Part shown: positions 1 through 5,792 of the stretch, one piece after another
How positions within the stretch are numbered: position 1 is the first letter of the stretch
Layout of the letters: every line of letters begins with the position of its first letter
Assembly (NCBI GenBank): GCA_028692515.1
Contig: JAQUXG010000074.1
Span: forward strand, 1 to 7,819
Reading direction: 5' to 3'
DNA: 7,819 nt
From: Kiritimatiellales bacterium
Lineage (GTDB): Bacteria; Verrucomicrobiota; Kiritimatiellia; Kiritimatiellales; Tichowtungiaceae
Notes under the pieces: model-generated
The model's database searches: none
The model's input: the letters and a program-made list of their open reading frames with translations, nothing else
What the model was told of the DNA's origin: nothing
Made by a program: the position numbers and the translations under genes

Positions 1-467
1 ATGAGTCCCATGATTTCGCCTTCGGCGGTTTCCGCCGTAATTTTCAAGCAGGACGGCAGACTCGCGCGTTCGACGAGCAGTGAGTGATAGCGGGTCGCAT
101 TGAACGGGCTCGGCAGTCCTTTGAAGACGCTTTCGCCGTGATGCAGAATCGGGGAAACCTTCCCGTGCATGAGACGCTCCGCGCGCACCACTTTTCCGCC
201 ATAGACATCGCCCAGCGCCTGATGGCCGAGGCAGACGCCGAGCAGCGGAATTCGATGTCCGAACTCGCGAATGATGTCACACGAAACGCCCGCTTCGCGC
301 GGCGAACACGGGCCGGGACTGATCATAACCTTTTCCGGCTTGAGGGCGACGGCCTGCGCAACGGTGATTTCGTCGTTGCGGAAAATTTTCATTTCCGCGC
401 CGAGCTCGCCGAGATACTGAACGAGGTTGTAAGTAAACGAGTCGTAGTTATCGATGACTAGGATCAT
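1..467 (-). CDS. trpG: Anthranilate synthase component II, glutamine amidotransferase (TrpG), 3' end outside window
   Basis: This subunit hydrolyses glutamine and passes ammonia to TrpE, which makes anthranilate from chorismate. 155 residues are visible, starting [20 protein letters not shown], the usual opening of class I amidotransferases of the TrpG/PabA type. The oxyanion-loop motif appears as SPGPCSP (50-56) and the nucleophile elbow as GVCLGHQ (77-83), with Cys79 as catalytic residue. [12 protein letters not shown] (101-112) and YHSL (127-130) are also typical. The catalytic His and Glu near the C-terminus (HPES region) lie beyond the window, so completeness cannot be judged. The start is supported by GGAG 5 bases upstream. 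The gene lies 69 bases downstream of trpE on the same strand, so the two are probably co-transcribed. TrpG and PabA cannot be told apart from this subunit alone, and it may also serve folate synthesis. The neighbouring trpE decides the name. Confidence 0.95.
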   Translation of the reverse strand, partial: MILVIDNYDSFTYNLVQYLGELGAEMKIFRNDEITVAQAVALKPEKVMISPGPCSPREAGVSCDIIREFGHRIPLLGVCLGHQALGDVYGGKVVRAERLMHGKVSPILHHGESVFKGLPSPFNATRYHSLLVERASLPSCLKITAETAEGEIMGL

Positions 468-472
468 AGGGA

Positions 473-476
473 CTCC
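473..476 (-). promoter_or_regulatory. Ribosome binding site of trpG
   Basis: GGAG on the minus strand lies 5 bases before the trpG ATG. It directly abuts the left arm of the palindromic repeat at 478-600, so trpG translation starts at the edge of that repeat. Confidence 0.7.
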
Positions 477-477
477 A

Positions 478-600
478 AAATTCGAAATCCGAAACTCGAA
501 ATTCGAAACAATTTATAATTTTCCAAATTTAAATGTTTAAAACGTTTTGTCATTCGATTTTTCAGATTGTTTCGTGCTTCGATATTCGTGCTTAGGATTT
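478..600. repeat. Imperfect palindromic repeat built of heptads, filling the trpE-trpG junction
   Basis: Two 35-bp arms (478-512 and 566-600) are inverted copies matching at 25 of 35 positions, counted by eye. The left arm holds four tandem 7-bp units of consensus AYYCGAA (480-507). The right arm shows the same 7-bp rhythm as TTTCGTG, CTTCGAT, ATTCGTG and CTTAGGA (570-597). The AT-rich centre contains the palindrome AAAACGTTTT (539-548). The composition is much more AT-rich than the flanking genes. The right half encodes the last 20 residues of TrpE and its stop codon; the left half reaches the trpG ribosome binding site. Dispersed extragenic elements with TTCGAA/TTCGTG heptads occur, as I recall, in several PVC-group and deltaproteobacterial genomes. 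I could not check this. Confidence 0.8.
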
Positions 601-2108
601 GCGCGGGCTGCGGCGTAGTGCTTGGCGAGGGAAAGGGCTTTGAGAACTGCGCCGGCTTTGTTGCGGGTTTCCTGATATTCGGTGTCCGGAACGGAGTCGG
701 CGACGATGCCGCCACCGGCCTGTACGTAGGCTTTGTTTTTATCGAGCACCACGGTGCGGATGGTGATGCAGGAGTCGAGGTTGCCGTCGAAGCTGAAATA
801 GCCGACCGCCCCGGCGTACGGACCGCGTTTGGTTTTTTCGAGCTCGGCGATGATTTCCATCGCGCGGATTTTCGGTGCACCGCTGACGGTTCCGGCTGGG
901 AAAGTGGCTTTCATGACATCGTACGGATCGTGTTCCGGCGACAGCGTACCGGTGACATCGGAAACGATGTGCATGACGTGGCTGTAGCGTTCGATGACCA
1001 TCTGCTCCGGAACTCGAACGCTGTTGAATTCGCAAACGCGGCCGACGTCGTTGCGTCCAAGGTCAACCAGCATGACGTGTTCGGCGATTTCTTTCGGGTC
1101 GGCCAGCAGGTCTTTTTCGAGCGCCAGATCTTCGGCTTCGGTTTTGCCGCGCGGACGGGTTCCGGCGATCGGGCGAAGCTCGACGCGGCGGTCTTCACAT
1201 CGGACATGAACTTCGGGCGACGAACCGACTACTGCGCTTTCGCCGAGATCGAGACAGAACATATAGGGCGACGGATTGATGGAACGCAGCGCGCGGTAGA
1301 CATCGAGCGAGTCAGCGGTGTTTTCGACTTCAAAGCGTTGTGAGAGCACGACCTGGATGATATCACCGGCGCGGATGTATTCCTTGGCCTTTTCAATCAT
1401 GGAGCGGTATTCCGGAATGGTCATGTTTGATTCCGGAATCACCTGCTCAACGTCGAGATGCGCATCGATCAAAACGCGCTGAACCGGCTGCTGCAGCGCT
1501 TCGCACAGCTCATTGATTTCAGCCAGCGCGGCGTCATAGGCTTTATCCGCGTCGCCGTCGACGTAGGCGTTGGCGACGACTTTCATGGTGTGTTTGACGC
1601 GGTCGAAAATGATAATGGCGTTGGTGACCATCATGACCATGTCGGGATTGCCGATGATGTCGCCCTTGATAACCGGCACGCGCGGTTCGAAGACGGAGAT
1701 CATGTCGTAGCCGATAAAGCCGACCGCCCCGCCGACGAAACGCGGGAGCGAAACGTCTTTGACCGGCTGATAGCGGCTCATGTATGCCTTGAGCGCTTCG
1801 AGCGGCGCGGAGTCCGTGATCTTAACGGTGGTGTCGCCTTCGGTGATTTCGGTCACGGTGCCGCGGGCGCGGATGATGGCGCGCGGATTACCGCCGATAA
1901 AGGAGTAGCGGCCGATGTTTTCGCCGCCCTCGACGCTTTCAAGCATCCAGGTGTGCGAGGCGTGGTCTTTTTCGCGGAGGAACTGACGTACGCGTTCATA
2001 GGCGGAAACCGGAGTTTCCTGATCGGCCAGAATTTCTTTCCAGACCGGAATCAGATTCCCCTGCTTCGCCTTCTTCAAAAATGTTTCTCTATCCGGTTGC
2101 ACACTCAT
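537..2108 (-). CDS. trpE: Anthranilate synthase component I (TrpE)
   Basis: TrpE converts chorismate and ammonia (from TrpG) to anthranilate and pyruvate, the first committed step to tryptophan. The 523 residues show the N-terminal regulatory domain with LESVEGGE (56-63), the element that binds inhibitory tryptophan, and NPSPYMF (278-284), its second contact region. The chorismate-binding domain has PIAGTRPRG (313-321), VMLVDLGRNDVGR (345-357), FPAGTVSGAPKIRAMEII (403-420), GPYAGAVGY (429-437) and QAGGGIVADS (463-472). Ala315 in PIAGT favours TrpE, since aminodeoxychorismate synthase (PabB) carries Lys there. The ATG has only a modest AGGG about 7 bases upstream. The enzyme domain ends near residue 500. 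Residues 504-523 are a lysine/serine-rich tail encoded by the palindromic repeat and are unlikely to matter for catalysis. An exact TTTTCCAAnnnTTGGAAAA palindrome lies 79 bases upstream. The conserved tryptophan-binding elements suggest feedback inhibition is intact. Confidence 0.97.
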   Translation of the reverse strand: MSVQPDRETFLKKAKQGNLIPVWKEILADQETPVSAYERVRQFLREKDHASHTWMLESVEGGENIGRYSFIGGNPRAIIRARGTVTEITEGDTTVKITDSAPLEALKAYMSRYQPVKDVSLPRFVGGAVGFIGYDMISVFEPRVPVIKGDIIGNPDMVMMVTNAIIIFDRVKHTMKVVANAYVDGDADKAYDAALAEINELCEALQQPVQRVLIDAHLDVEQVIPESNMTIPEYRSMIEKAKEYIRAGDIIQVVLSQRFEVENTADSLDVYRALRSINPSPYMFCLDLGESAVVGSSPEVHVRCEDRRVELRPIAGTRPRGKTEAEDLALEKDLLADPKEIAEHVMLVDLGRNDVGRVCEFNSVRVPEQMVIERYSHVMHIVSDVTGTLSPEHDPYDVMKATFPAGTVSGAPKIRAMEIIAELEKTKRGPYAGAVGYFSFDGNLDSCITIRTVVLDKNKAYVQAGGGIVADSVPDTEYQETRNKAGAVLKALSLAKHYAAARANPKHEYRSTKQSEKSNDKTF

Positions 2109-2176
2109 GTTTTACCCTGTTTTAAAGCGCTTTTTTACCCGCAACCGCCGTCCGGCGCAAGGCCATTGCATGGCGG

Positions 2177-2182
2177 CTTGTA
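2177..2182 (-). promoter_or_regulatory. Possible -10 element of trpE
   Basis: TACAAG on the minus strand begins 4 bases after the 19-bp palindrome at 2187-2205. At normal spacing the -35 hexamer would fall inside the palindrome. This would give a leader of about 60 bases before trpE. The match to TATAAT is poor, and the call rests mainly on its position. Confidence 0.3.
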
Positions 2183-2186
2183 GCTT

Positions 2187-2205
2187 TTTTCCAATGTTTG
2201 GAAAA
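2187..2205. repeat. 19-bp palindrome TTTTCCAAnnnTTGGAAAA, copy A (spacer TGT)
   Basis: Two perfect 8-base arms are separated by 3 bases. The copy lies between the divergent trpE and Nramp genes, 79 bases upstream of the trpE ATG and 53 bases upstream of the Nramp ATG. Identical arms recur at 3907-3925 and 5768-5786. The half-site centres are 11 bases apart, one helical turn, as expected for a dimeric DNA-binding protein. There is no U-tract, so it is not a classical terminator. Confidence 0.85.
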
Positions 2206-2243
2206 TTGTTCGTTAAAAAACATCCCGAAACCGGACTTTGATC

Positions 2244-2252
2244 TGCTATAAA
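2244..2252 (+). promoter_or_regulatory. Possible extended -10 promoter of the Nramp gene
   Basis: TGCTATAAA fits the extended -10 form TGnTATAAT with one mismatch. Transcription would begin about 7 bases later, at or next to the ATG at 2259, so the mRNA would be almost leaderless. No clear -35 element lies at normal spacing and no Shine-Dalgarno sequence precedes the ATG, which fits an extended -10 promoter with a leaderless message. Confidence 0.4.
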
Positions 2253-2258
2253 CGCGGC

Positions 2259-3500
2259 ATGGCGACCGGAAAAAAAGGATTTTCACTGAAGCAGTTCCTG
2301 AGTTTCCTCGGACCGGGATTTCTGGTGACGGTCGGTTTTATTGACCCCGGCAACTGGGCGACCAACATCGAAGGCGGCTCGCAGTTCGGCTACCAGCTTC
2401 TGTGGGTGATTACTCTCAGCACGCTGATGCTGATCGTGATTCAGCATATGGCGGCCAAGCTGGGGATCGCCACCGGCAAATCGCTGGCCGTGAATATCCG
2501 CGAACGCTTCCCCGCGCCGGTGTCCGCATTTCTGGGCATGACGATTGTGATCGCCTGCGTTGCGACGGATGTGGCAGAGCTGATCGGCGGTGCCATCGGC
2601 TTTAATCTGCTGTTTGGCCTGCCGCTCTGGGCGGGCGCGCTGCTGACCGTTTTCCTGGAAGTCTTCCTGATCGTCAGCCAGCGCTACCATCGGCTTGAAA
2701 CGATTATCGTCGGCTTCCTCGGCGTCATCGCCTGCTGCTATGCGGTTGAGGTTTGGATCGTAAAACCCGACTGGGCGGTGCTGGCTCCGGCGATGGTGAT
2801 TCCGCACGTCAACCGGAGCAGTATCTATATTGCCATGGCCATCCTCGGCGCAGTGGTGATGCCGCATAATATTTTCCTGCACTCCAACGTGATCCACAGC
2901 CGAAAATGGGGCATCTCGGAAGATGAAAAGATGGATCTGCTCCGCTACGAAAAGTATGACACGCTGTTCGCGATGATCCTGGGATGGGTCGTCAACTCGG
3001 CCATGATCATTGTCGCGGCGGCTGTTTTTTCAAAAAATCAACTGGTCGTGACGAGCATTGAACAGGCCTCAGCAACGTTGAGGCCGCTGGCCGGCCCGCT
3101 GGCCGGCCTTCTCTTTGCCATCGCGCTCGTCTTTGCGGGCGTCGGCTCCTCCATCACGTCATCGATGGCCGAGGCCAACGTCATCACCGGATTTCTCGGC
3201 AAGCCGGAAGATCCGCGAAGCCTGCTCTACCGCATCGCTGTTTTCGTTACCGCAATCCCCTCTTTCATCATCATCCTGCTCAGCATGGACACCTTTAAGA
3301 TTCTGATCTTCAGTCAGGTCGTGCTGAGTATCCAGCTGCCGTTCACGCTGATTCCGCTGCTCATTCTCTGCCGCAGCCGCAACGTGATGGGCGCATTCCG
3401 GAGCGGGCCGGGCGAATTTATCGCTGCCGGAATCATTTCCGTCATTGTGATCGCGCTCAACCTTTATCTGCTCTACTCAACGCTGGCCGGAGGAAACTGA
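2259..3500 (+). CDS. Nramp-family divalent metal ion transporter (MntH-like)
   Basis: An inner-membrane, proton-linked importer, in this family usually for Mn2+ or Fe2+. The 413 residues form about 11 hydrophobic segments. The metal-site motif of helix 1 is DPGN (29-32, within DPGNWATNIEGGSQFGY) and that of helix 6 is MPHN (201-204), with Ala198 three residues before Met201. These match the Asp, Asn, Met and Ala ligand positions known from Nramp structures, so it should be a real metal transporter. DVAELIGGAIGFNLLF (104-119) and FSQVVLSIQLPF (351-362) are further family blocks. I chose ATG 2259; a TTG at 2238 would add seven residues ahead of the family start. Neither has a good ribosome binding site. 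Codons 276-283 are an exact 12-bp tandem duplication (PLAG twice). A universal stress protein gene follows after one base, so the two form an operon. Metal specificity cannot be read from the sequence. Confidence 0.93.
   Translation: MATGKKGFSLKQFLSFLGPGFLVTVGFIDPGNWATNIEGGSQFGYQLLWVITLSTLMLIVIQHMAAKLGIATGKSLAVNIRERFPAPVSAFLGMTIVIACVATDVAELIGGAIGFNLLFGLPLWAGALLTVFLEVFLIVSQRYHRLETIIVGFLGVIACCYAVEVWIVKPDWAVLAPAMVIPHVNRSSIYIAMAILGAVVMPHNIFLHSNVIHSRKWGISEDEKMDLLRYEKYDTLFAMILGWVVNSAMIIVAAAVFSKNQLVVTSIEQASATLRPLAGPLAGLLFAIALVFAGVGSSITSSMAEANVITGFLGKPEDPRSLLYRIAVFVTAIPSFIIILLSMDTFKILIFSQVVLSIQLPFTLIPLLILCRSRNVMGAFRSGPGEFIAAGIISVIVIALNLYLLYSTLAGGN
3084..3107 (+). repeat. Codon-aligned 12-bp tandem repeat in the Nramp gene
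   Basis: CCGCTGGCCGGC occurs twice in direct succession and encodes PLAG-PLAG (residues 276-283) at the start of the eighth hydrophobic segment. The protein is not longer than usual for the family, so convergent codon choice is as likely as a recent duplication. Confidence 0.7.
3489..3493 (+). promoter_or_regulatory. Ribosome binding site of the universal stress protein gene
   Basis: GGAGG within the last Nramp codons lies 8 bases before the ATG at 3502. It fixes the start and shows that this organism uses Shine-Dalgarno initiation for internal operon genes. Confidence 0.85.
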
Positions 3501-3501
3501 C

Positions 3502-3906
3502 ATGCAGGTGTATAAAAAAATTCTGGTAACCATCGATTGTTCTCCGGTGGATGCATCAATCCTCCGGCATGTGGCCCCGCTGGCGGTTCAGAACCGGGCG
3601 GAAGTCTGCCTCCTGCATGTGGCGCACGCGCACACGCTGGATCAGCGCCGCGCCCTGCGCACCCGTGCGGAGTCCTGCATGGAAATCTACTGTGCCGATC
3701 TGCGCGCTGAAAACGTCAGCGTCTCATTCCTTATCCGTGACGGAGAACCGGACGAACAGATCCTCAAAGAAATTGAGACCGGCGACTACGACCTCGTGGC
3801 CATGGCTACGCACGGACATAAATTTTTCGGGGATCTTCTCTTCGGCAGTGTCTCCGAAAGCCTGAAACACAAAATTACGATTCCGTTGCTGCTACTGAAA
3901 CCCTGA
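3502..3906 (+). CDS. Universal stress protein, UspA family (single domain)
   Basis: A 134-residue cytoplasmic protein with one Usp fold. KKILVTIDCSP (5-15) is the first strand with the nucleotide-contacting Asp12. VCLLHV (35-40) and DYDLVAMATHG (95-105) are further core strands. The phosphate-binding signature G-x9-GS is present as Gly105, Gly115 and Ser116. The first Gly of the longer G-x2-G-x9-GS form is Ala102, a common variant, so this is probably an ATP-binding Usp. The gene starts one base after the Nramp stop behind a strong GGAGG, so it is co-transcribed and perhaps translationally coupled. Nramp proteins carrying a Usp domain at the C-terminus exist in other bacteria as I recall, so this separate protein could act on the transporter; that link is inference. 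The stop codon abuts the palindrome at 3907. Confidence 0.92.
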   Translation: MQVYKKILVTIDCSPVDASILRHVAPLAVQNRAEVCLLHVAHAHTLDQRRALRTRAESCMEIYCADLRAENVSVSFLIRDGEPDEQILKEIETGDYDLVAMATHGHKFFGDLLFGSVSESLKHKITIPLLLLKP

Positions 3907-3925
3907 TTTTCCAAATATTGGAAAA
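3907..3925. repeat. 19-bp palindrome TTTTCCAAnnnTTGGAAAA, copy B (spacer ATA)
   Basis: Perfect 8-base arms begin at the base after the usp stop codon and fill 19 of the 29 bases between the convergent usp and outer-membrane protein genes. There is no promoter context here. The stem is AT-rich and followed by A instead of U, so it is a poor Rho-independent terminator, although no other terminator is visible at this junction. Confidence 0.85.
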
Positions 3926-3935
3926 CCCGTCACGG

Positions 3936-4721
3936 TTAAAAGACGAAGACAGGGCCGAACAAAAACGAGGTGTCGCGAGTGGTGTTCTGCTCTTCGTATT
4001 CGAACCGGCCGATCACTCCGACTTTTTGATTAAACATCGCGGTGCCCCAGACCCGGAAGTGCTGATTGAGCGTTTCGCTGTCGAGGTTCTGAGAGAGATA
4101 GTATTTGGCATCCGCGCCGAGCATCCGCCAGTGCCAGTAGGCGGAAATTCCGTAGACGACGATGTCTGAATGATCCACGCTCTTGAATGTTATCGTTCCA
4201 CCGGGTGTTGAAACAGAGACCTCGGTGTGCACCCGTTCCTGTGCATACCCGACATAGGGATTAATCGTCAGGTGTTTCGACGGAATCCGCCACACCAGAC
4301 CGACTTTGCCCAGCGGTTCATCGATCCGGATTTTAACGGGATCAACGGTGACCTGATGCCAGACATAGCTGCCGCCCAGATACCAGGTCAGGTTCGCTTT
4401 CGAGTCGCCGTATAGACTGATCGACGAAATGTTTCCCCACACTTCACTGCTGTTCACATCGGTAAAGAAGGTCGTGTTGTTCACGATAAAGCGCGGCGAG
4501 GCATACATGGCAAACAGTCCGTATTCCGGACTGACATCGCTGTTGCCGGTTTTTAGACTTTCGTTTTTCACCAATCCAAAGAGCGGACTGACGATCCATG
4601 CCGATGTCGGATGAGACGACGGAACGGGATTGTCGTCCTCGCAGAAACCTGCCTGTGCCCAGAAAAACAGTACGGAAAAAACCGCCCACCCAACGTATCG
4701 CCCCCCGGACCTGTACGTCAT
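3936..4721 (-). CDS. Predicted outer-membrane beta-barrel protein of unknown function
   Basis: 261 residues, family not recognised. The N-terminus is a signal peptide: a basic start (MTYRSGGRYV), a hydrophobic core (GWAVFSVLFFWA) and probable cleavage after AQA at residue 24. AGFC is not a proper lipobox because Phe precedes Cys. The mature part is rich in alternating aromatic and polar residues with no hydrophobic helix. Candidate strands lie at about 66-82, 109-122, 138-146, 151-162, 185-198, 201-210, 221-229, 232-241 and 251-261. It ends GPVFVF, with the terminal Phe favoured by the outer-membrane assembly machinery. Its ATG overlaps the apbE stop (ATGA, 4718-4721), behind a run of seven G that can serve as ribosome binding site. 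It is therefore translationally coupled to the flavin transferase gene. It could be a small porin or a structural barrel; nothing indicates a substrate. Confidence 0.75.
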   Translation of the reverse strand: MTYRSGGRYVGWAVFSVLFFWAQAGFCEDDNPVPSSHPTSAWIVSPLFGLVKNESLKTGNSDVSPEYGLFAMYASPRFIVNNTTFFTDVNSSEVWGNISSISLYGDSKANLTWYLGGSYVWHQVTVDPVKIRIDEPLGKVGLVWRIPSKHLTINPYVGYAQERVHTEVSVSTPGGTITFKSVDHSDIVVYGISAYWHWRMLGADAKYYLSQNLDSETLNQHFRVWGTAMFNQKVGVIGRFEYEEQNTTRDTSFLFGPVFVF

Positions 4722-5719
4722 TCAAAGCCCCCCCACCCGGGACTTTTCACCTCACGGATTGTTCCGTTTTCACGAATCAGAAACATCGCCTCGCCGCCCA
4801 GACTCTGAACAATTTCAAACGTCTTCTCCGGCCCCAGCAGCACACCGGTCGTCGAAAGGGTATCCGTCAGCCAGTTTTTGCCGGTCTCCGGAAATGCGAT
4901 ACTCACCGAGACAATCTGCGTTTTGGCCGGATAGCCGGTGCGCGGATCCATGATGTGATAAAATTCCTGCCCGTCGATCACAATGGGGGTTTCATAATTC
5001 CCGCTCGTCGAGGTCGACAAACCGTTCCCCGTATCCTGAATCACACACCAAATCCCGTTGCGATCCGTGGGATGTTGCACCCCGATCCGGAACGTCCGGC
5101 CTTTCGGCGATAATCCGAAGGCGGCGGTTTCACCTCCGATTTGAATCAAAGCACTCTGCGTTCCGGCCTCTTTCAGCATGGCAATCACATGGTCAGCGAT
5201 CATTCCCTTAATGATTCCTCCGAAATCGAACTGCACCCCGTCCTTTAAAAGCGTCAACTGATTTCCGTCCTGCTCTGTCAGATTCAAGCCGCACCGCTCA
5301 CGCACGGCGGAAACCGCCTCGGCAGAAGGAACATCCCCGGTCTTCGCGGCGGTCTTCCACAAATTACGAATCGGCGCACAGGTAATGTCAAAAACCCCTT
5401 CACTCAACTGCCAGGCCTGCCGGGCTTTTCCGAACGCTTCCGAAAGCATCGGCGACAGCGTCACATCGCCGGTCGCGTTCAACCGGTTAATCGTCGCGAT
5501 CTCGGAGCCTTCTTTATAGTCATTAAAAACGCCGCCGATGCTTTCCAGATAAGTCCAGACCTGACGGCTCAATCCGCTGTTTTCAGGGTAGTAGCTTACG
5601 CGAATGGGGATACCGTAATAGAGATCGCGGGTTTCATTATACCAGCGCCCGGACGGCTTACATCCTGCAAGTATCAGAATCAGCAACATTCCCGATAAAA
5701 ATATTTTTCCAGATTTCAT
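4718..5719 (-). CDS. apbE: FAD:protein FMN transferase, ApbE family lipoprotein
   Basis: ApbE attaches FMN from FAD to Thr or Ser of extracytoplasmic proteins such as the NqrB, NqrC and RnfG/RnfD subunits. From ATG 5719 it has 333 residues, the usual length. A lipoprotein signal ends in LAGC (17-20), so Cys20 would be lipidated and the enzyme anchored facing the periplasm. Family blocks in order: FNDYKEGSEIATINR (65-79), GVFDITCAPIRNLW (108-121), DFGGIIKG (165-172), LIQIGGETAAFG (191-202), STSTSGNYE (235-243), HIMDPRTGYP (255-264) and TDTLSTTG (285-292), where Asp286 and Thr290 fit the Mg2+ site. I chose ATG 5719 because it puts the signal peptide at the normal length. An in-frame ATG at 5734 is possible; ribosome binding sites are weak for both. 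It forms an operon with the barrel protein gene. No target flavoprotein gene is in the window. Confidence 0.93.
   Translation of the reverse strand: MKSGKIFLSGMLLILILAGCKPSGRWYNETRDLYYGIPIRVSYYPENSGLSRQVWTYLESIGGVFNDYKEGSEIATINRLNATGDVTLSPMLSEAFGKARQAWQLSEGVFDITCAPIRNLWKTAAKTGDVPSAEAVSAVRERCGLNLTEQDGNQLTLLKDGVQFDFGGIIKGMIADHVIAMLKEAGTQSALIQIGGETAAFGLSPKGRTFRIGVQHPTDRNGIWCVIQDTGNGLSTSTSGNYETPIVIDGQEFYHIMDPRTGYPAKTQIVSVSIAFPETGKNWLTDTLSTTGVLLGPEKTFEIVQSLGGEAMFLIRENGTIREVKSPGWGGFE
4728..4734 (-). promoter_or_regulatory. G-tract serving as ribosome binding site of the barrel protein gene
   Basis: Seven consecutive G on the minus strand, inside the last apbE codons, end 6 bases before the overlapping ATG at 4721. 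This is a plausible Shine-Dalgarno substitute for the coupled start. Confidence 0.5.
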
Positions 5720-5754
5720 GAGGGGATGTTCCATACACCATGCCGCCAAACATC

Positions 5755-5760
5755 TGAATA
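5755..5760 (-). promoter_or_regulatory. Possible -10 element of apbE
   Basis: TATTCA on the minus strand begins 7 bases after palindrome copy C, placing any -35 element inside the palindrome. The leader to ATG 5719 would be about 30 bases. Weak match; support comes from symmetry with the aroF side. Confidence 0.3.
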
Positions 5761-5767
5761 CAAATCG

Positions 5768-5786
5768 TTTTCCAAACTTTGGAAAA
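5768..5786. repeat. 19-bp palindrome TTTTCCAAnnnTTGGAAAA, copy C (spacer ACT)
   Basis: Perfect 8-base arms lie between divergent apbE and the DAHP synthase gene, ending 20 bases before the DAHP synthase ATG. -10-like hexamers follow 6 bases away on the plus strand and 7 bases away on the minus strand. The palindrome therefore sits where both -35 elements would be. Confidence 0.85.
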
Positions 5787-5792
5787 TCCCGT

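Noticed and set aside
567..1343. Long plus-strand open frame of 258 codons opposite trpE
   Set aside because: It is antisense to the best-conserved part of TrpE, and its translation is low-complexity and matches no family I know. Third-position G/C bias in trpE explains the open frame.
2123..2132. AAAGCGCTTT palindrome with adjoining T run near the trpE start, considered as a terminator
   Set aside because: No plus-strand gene ends upstream of it and the stem is too short. It may be incidental to the trpE leader.
1458..2183. Plus-strand open frame of 241 codons opposite the trpE 5' half and promoter region
   Set aside because: Rich in Asp, Val and Gly repeats typical of a reverse-strand shadow. 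It crosses the trpE start and upstream region and has no ribosome binding site or recognisable domain.
2283..2897. Minus-strand open frame of 204 codons opposite the Nramp gene
   Set aside because: Shadow of the transporter; His/Asp/Gln-rich translation without domain features.
3907..3925. Palindrome copy B as a Rho-independent terminator
   Set aside because: The arms run T to A so that neither strand has a U-tract after the stem, and only two G-C pairs lie in each arm.
4728..4734. G7 run as a phase-variation or frameshift switch fusing ApbE to the barrel protein
   Set aside because: The barrel frame has a TGA directly before its ATG, so slippage would not create a fusion and would alter only the last few ApbE residues.
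4598..5113. Plus-strand open frame spanning the apbE/barrel junction
   Set aside because: Antisense to two genes with clear signal peptides and family motifs; Pro/Arg-rich shadow translation.
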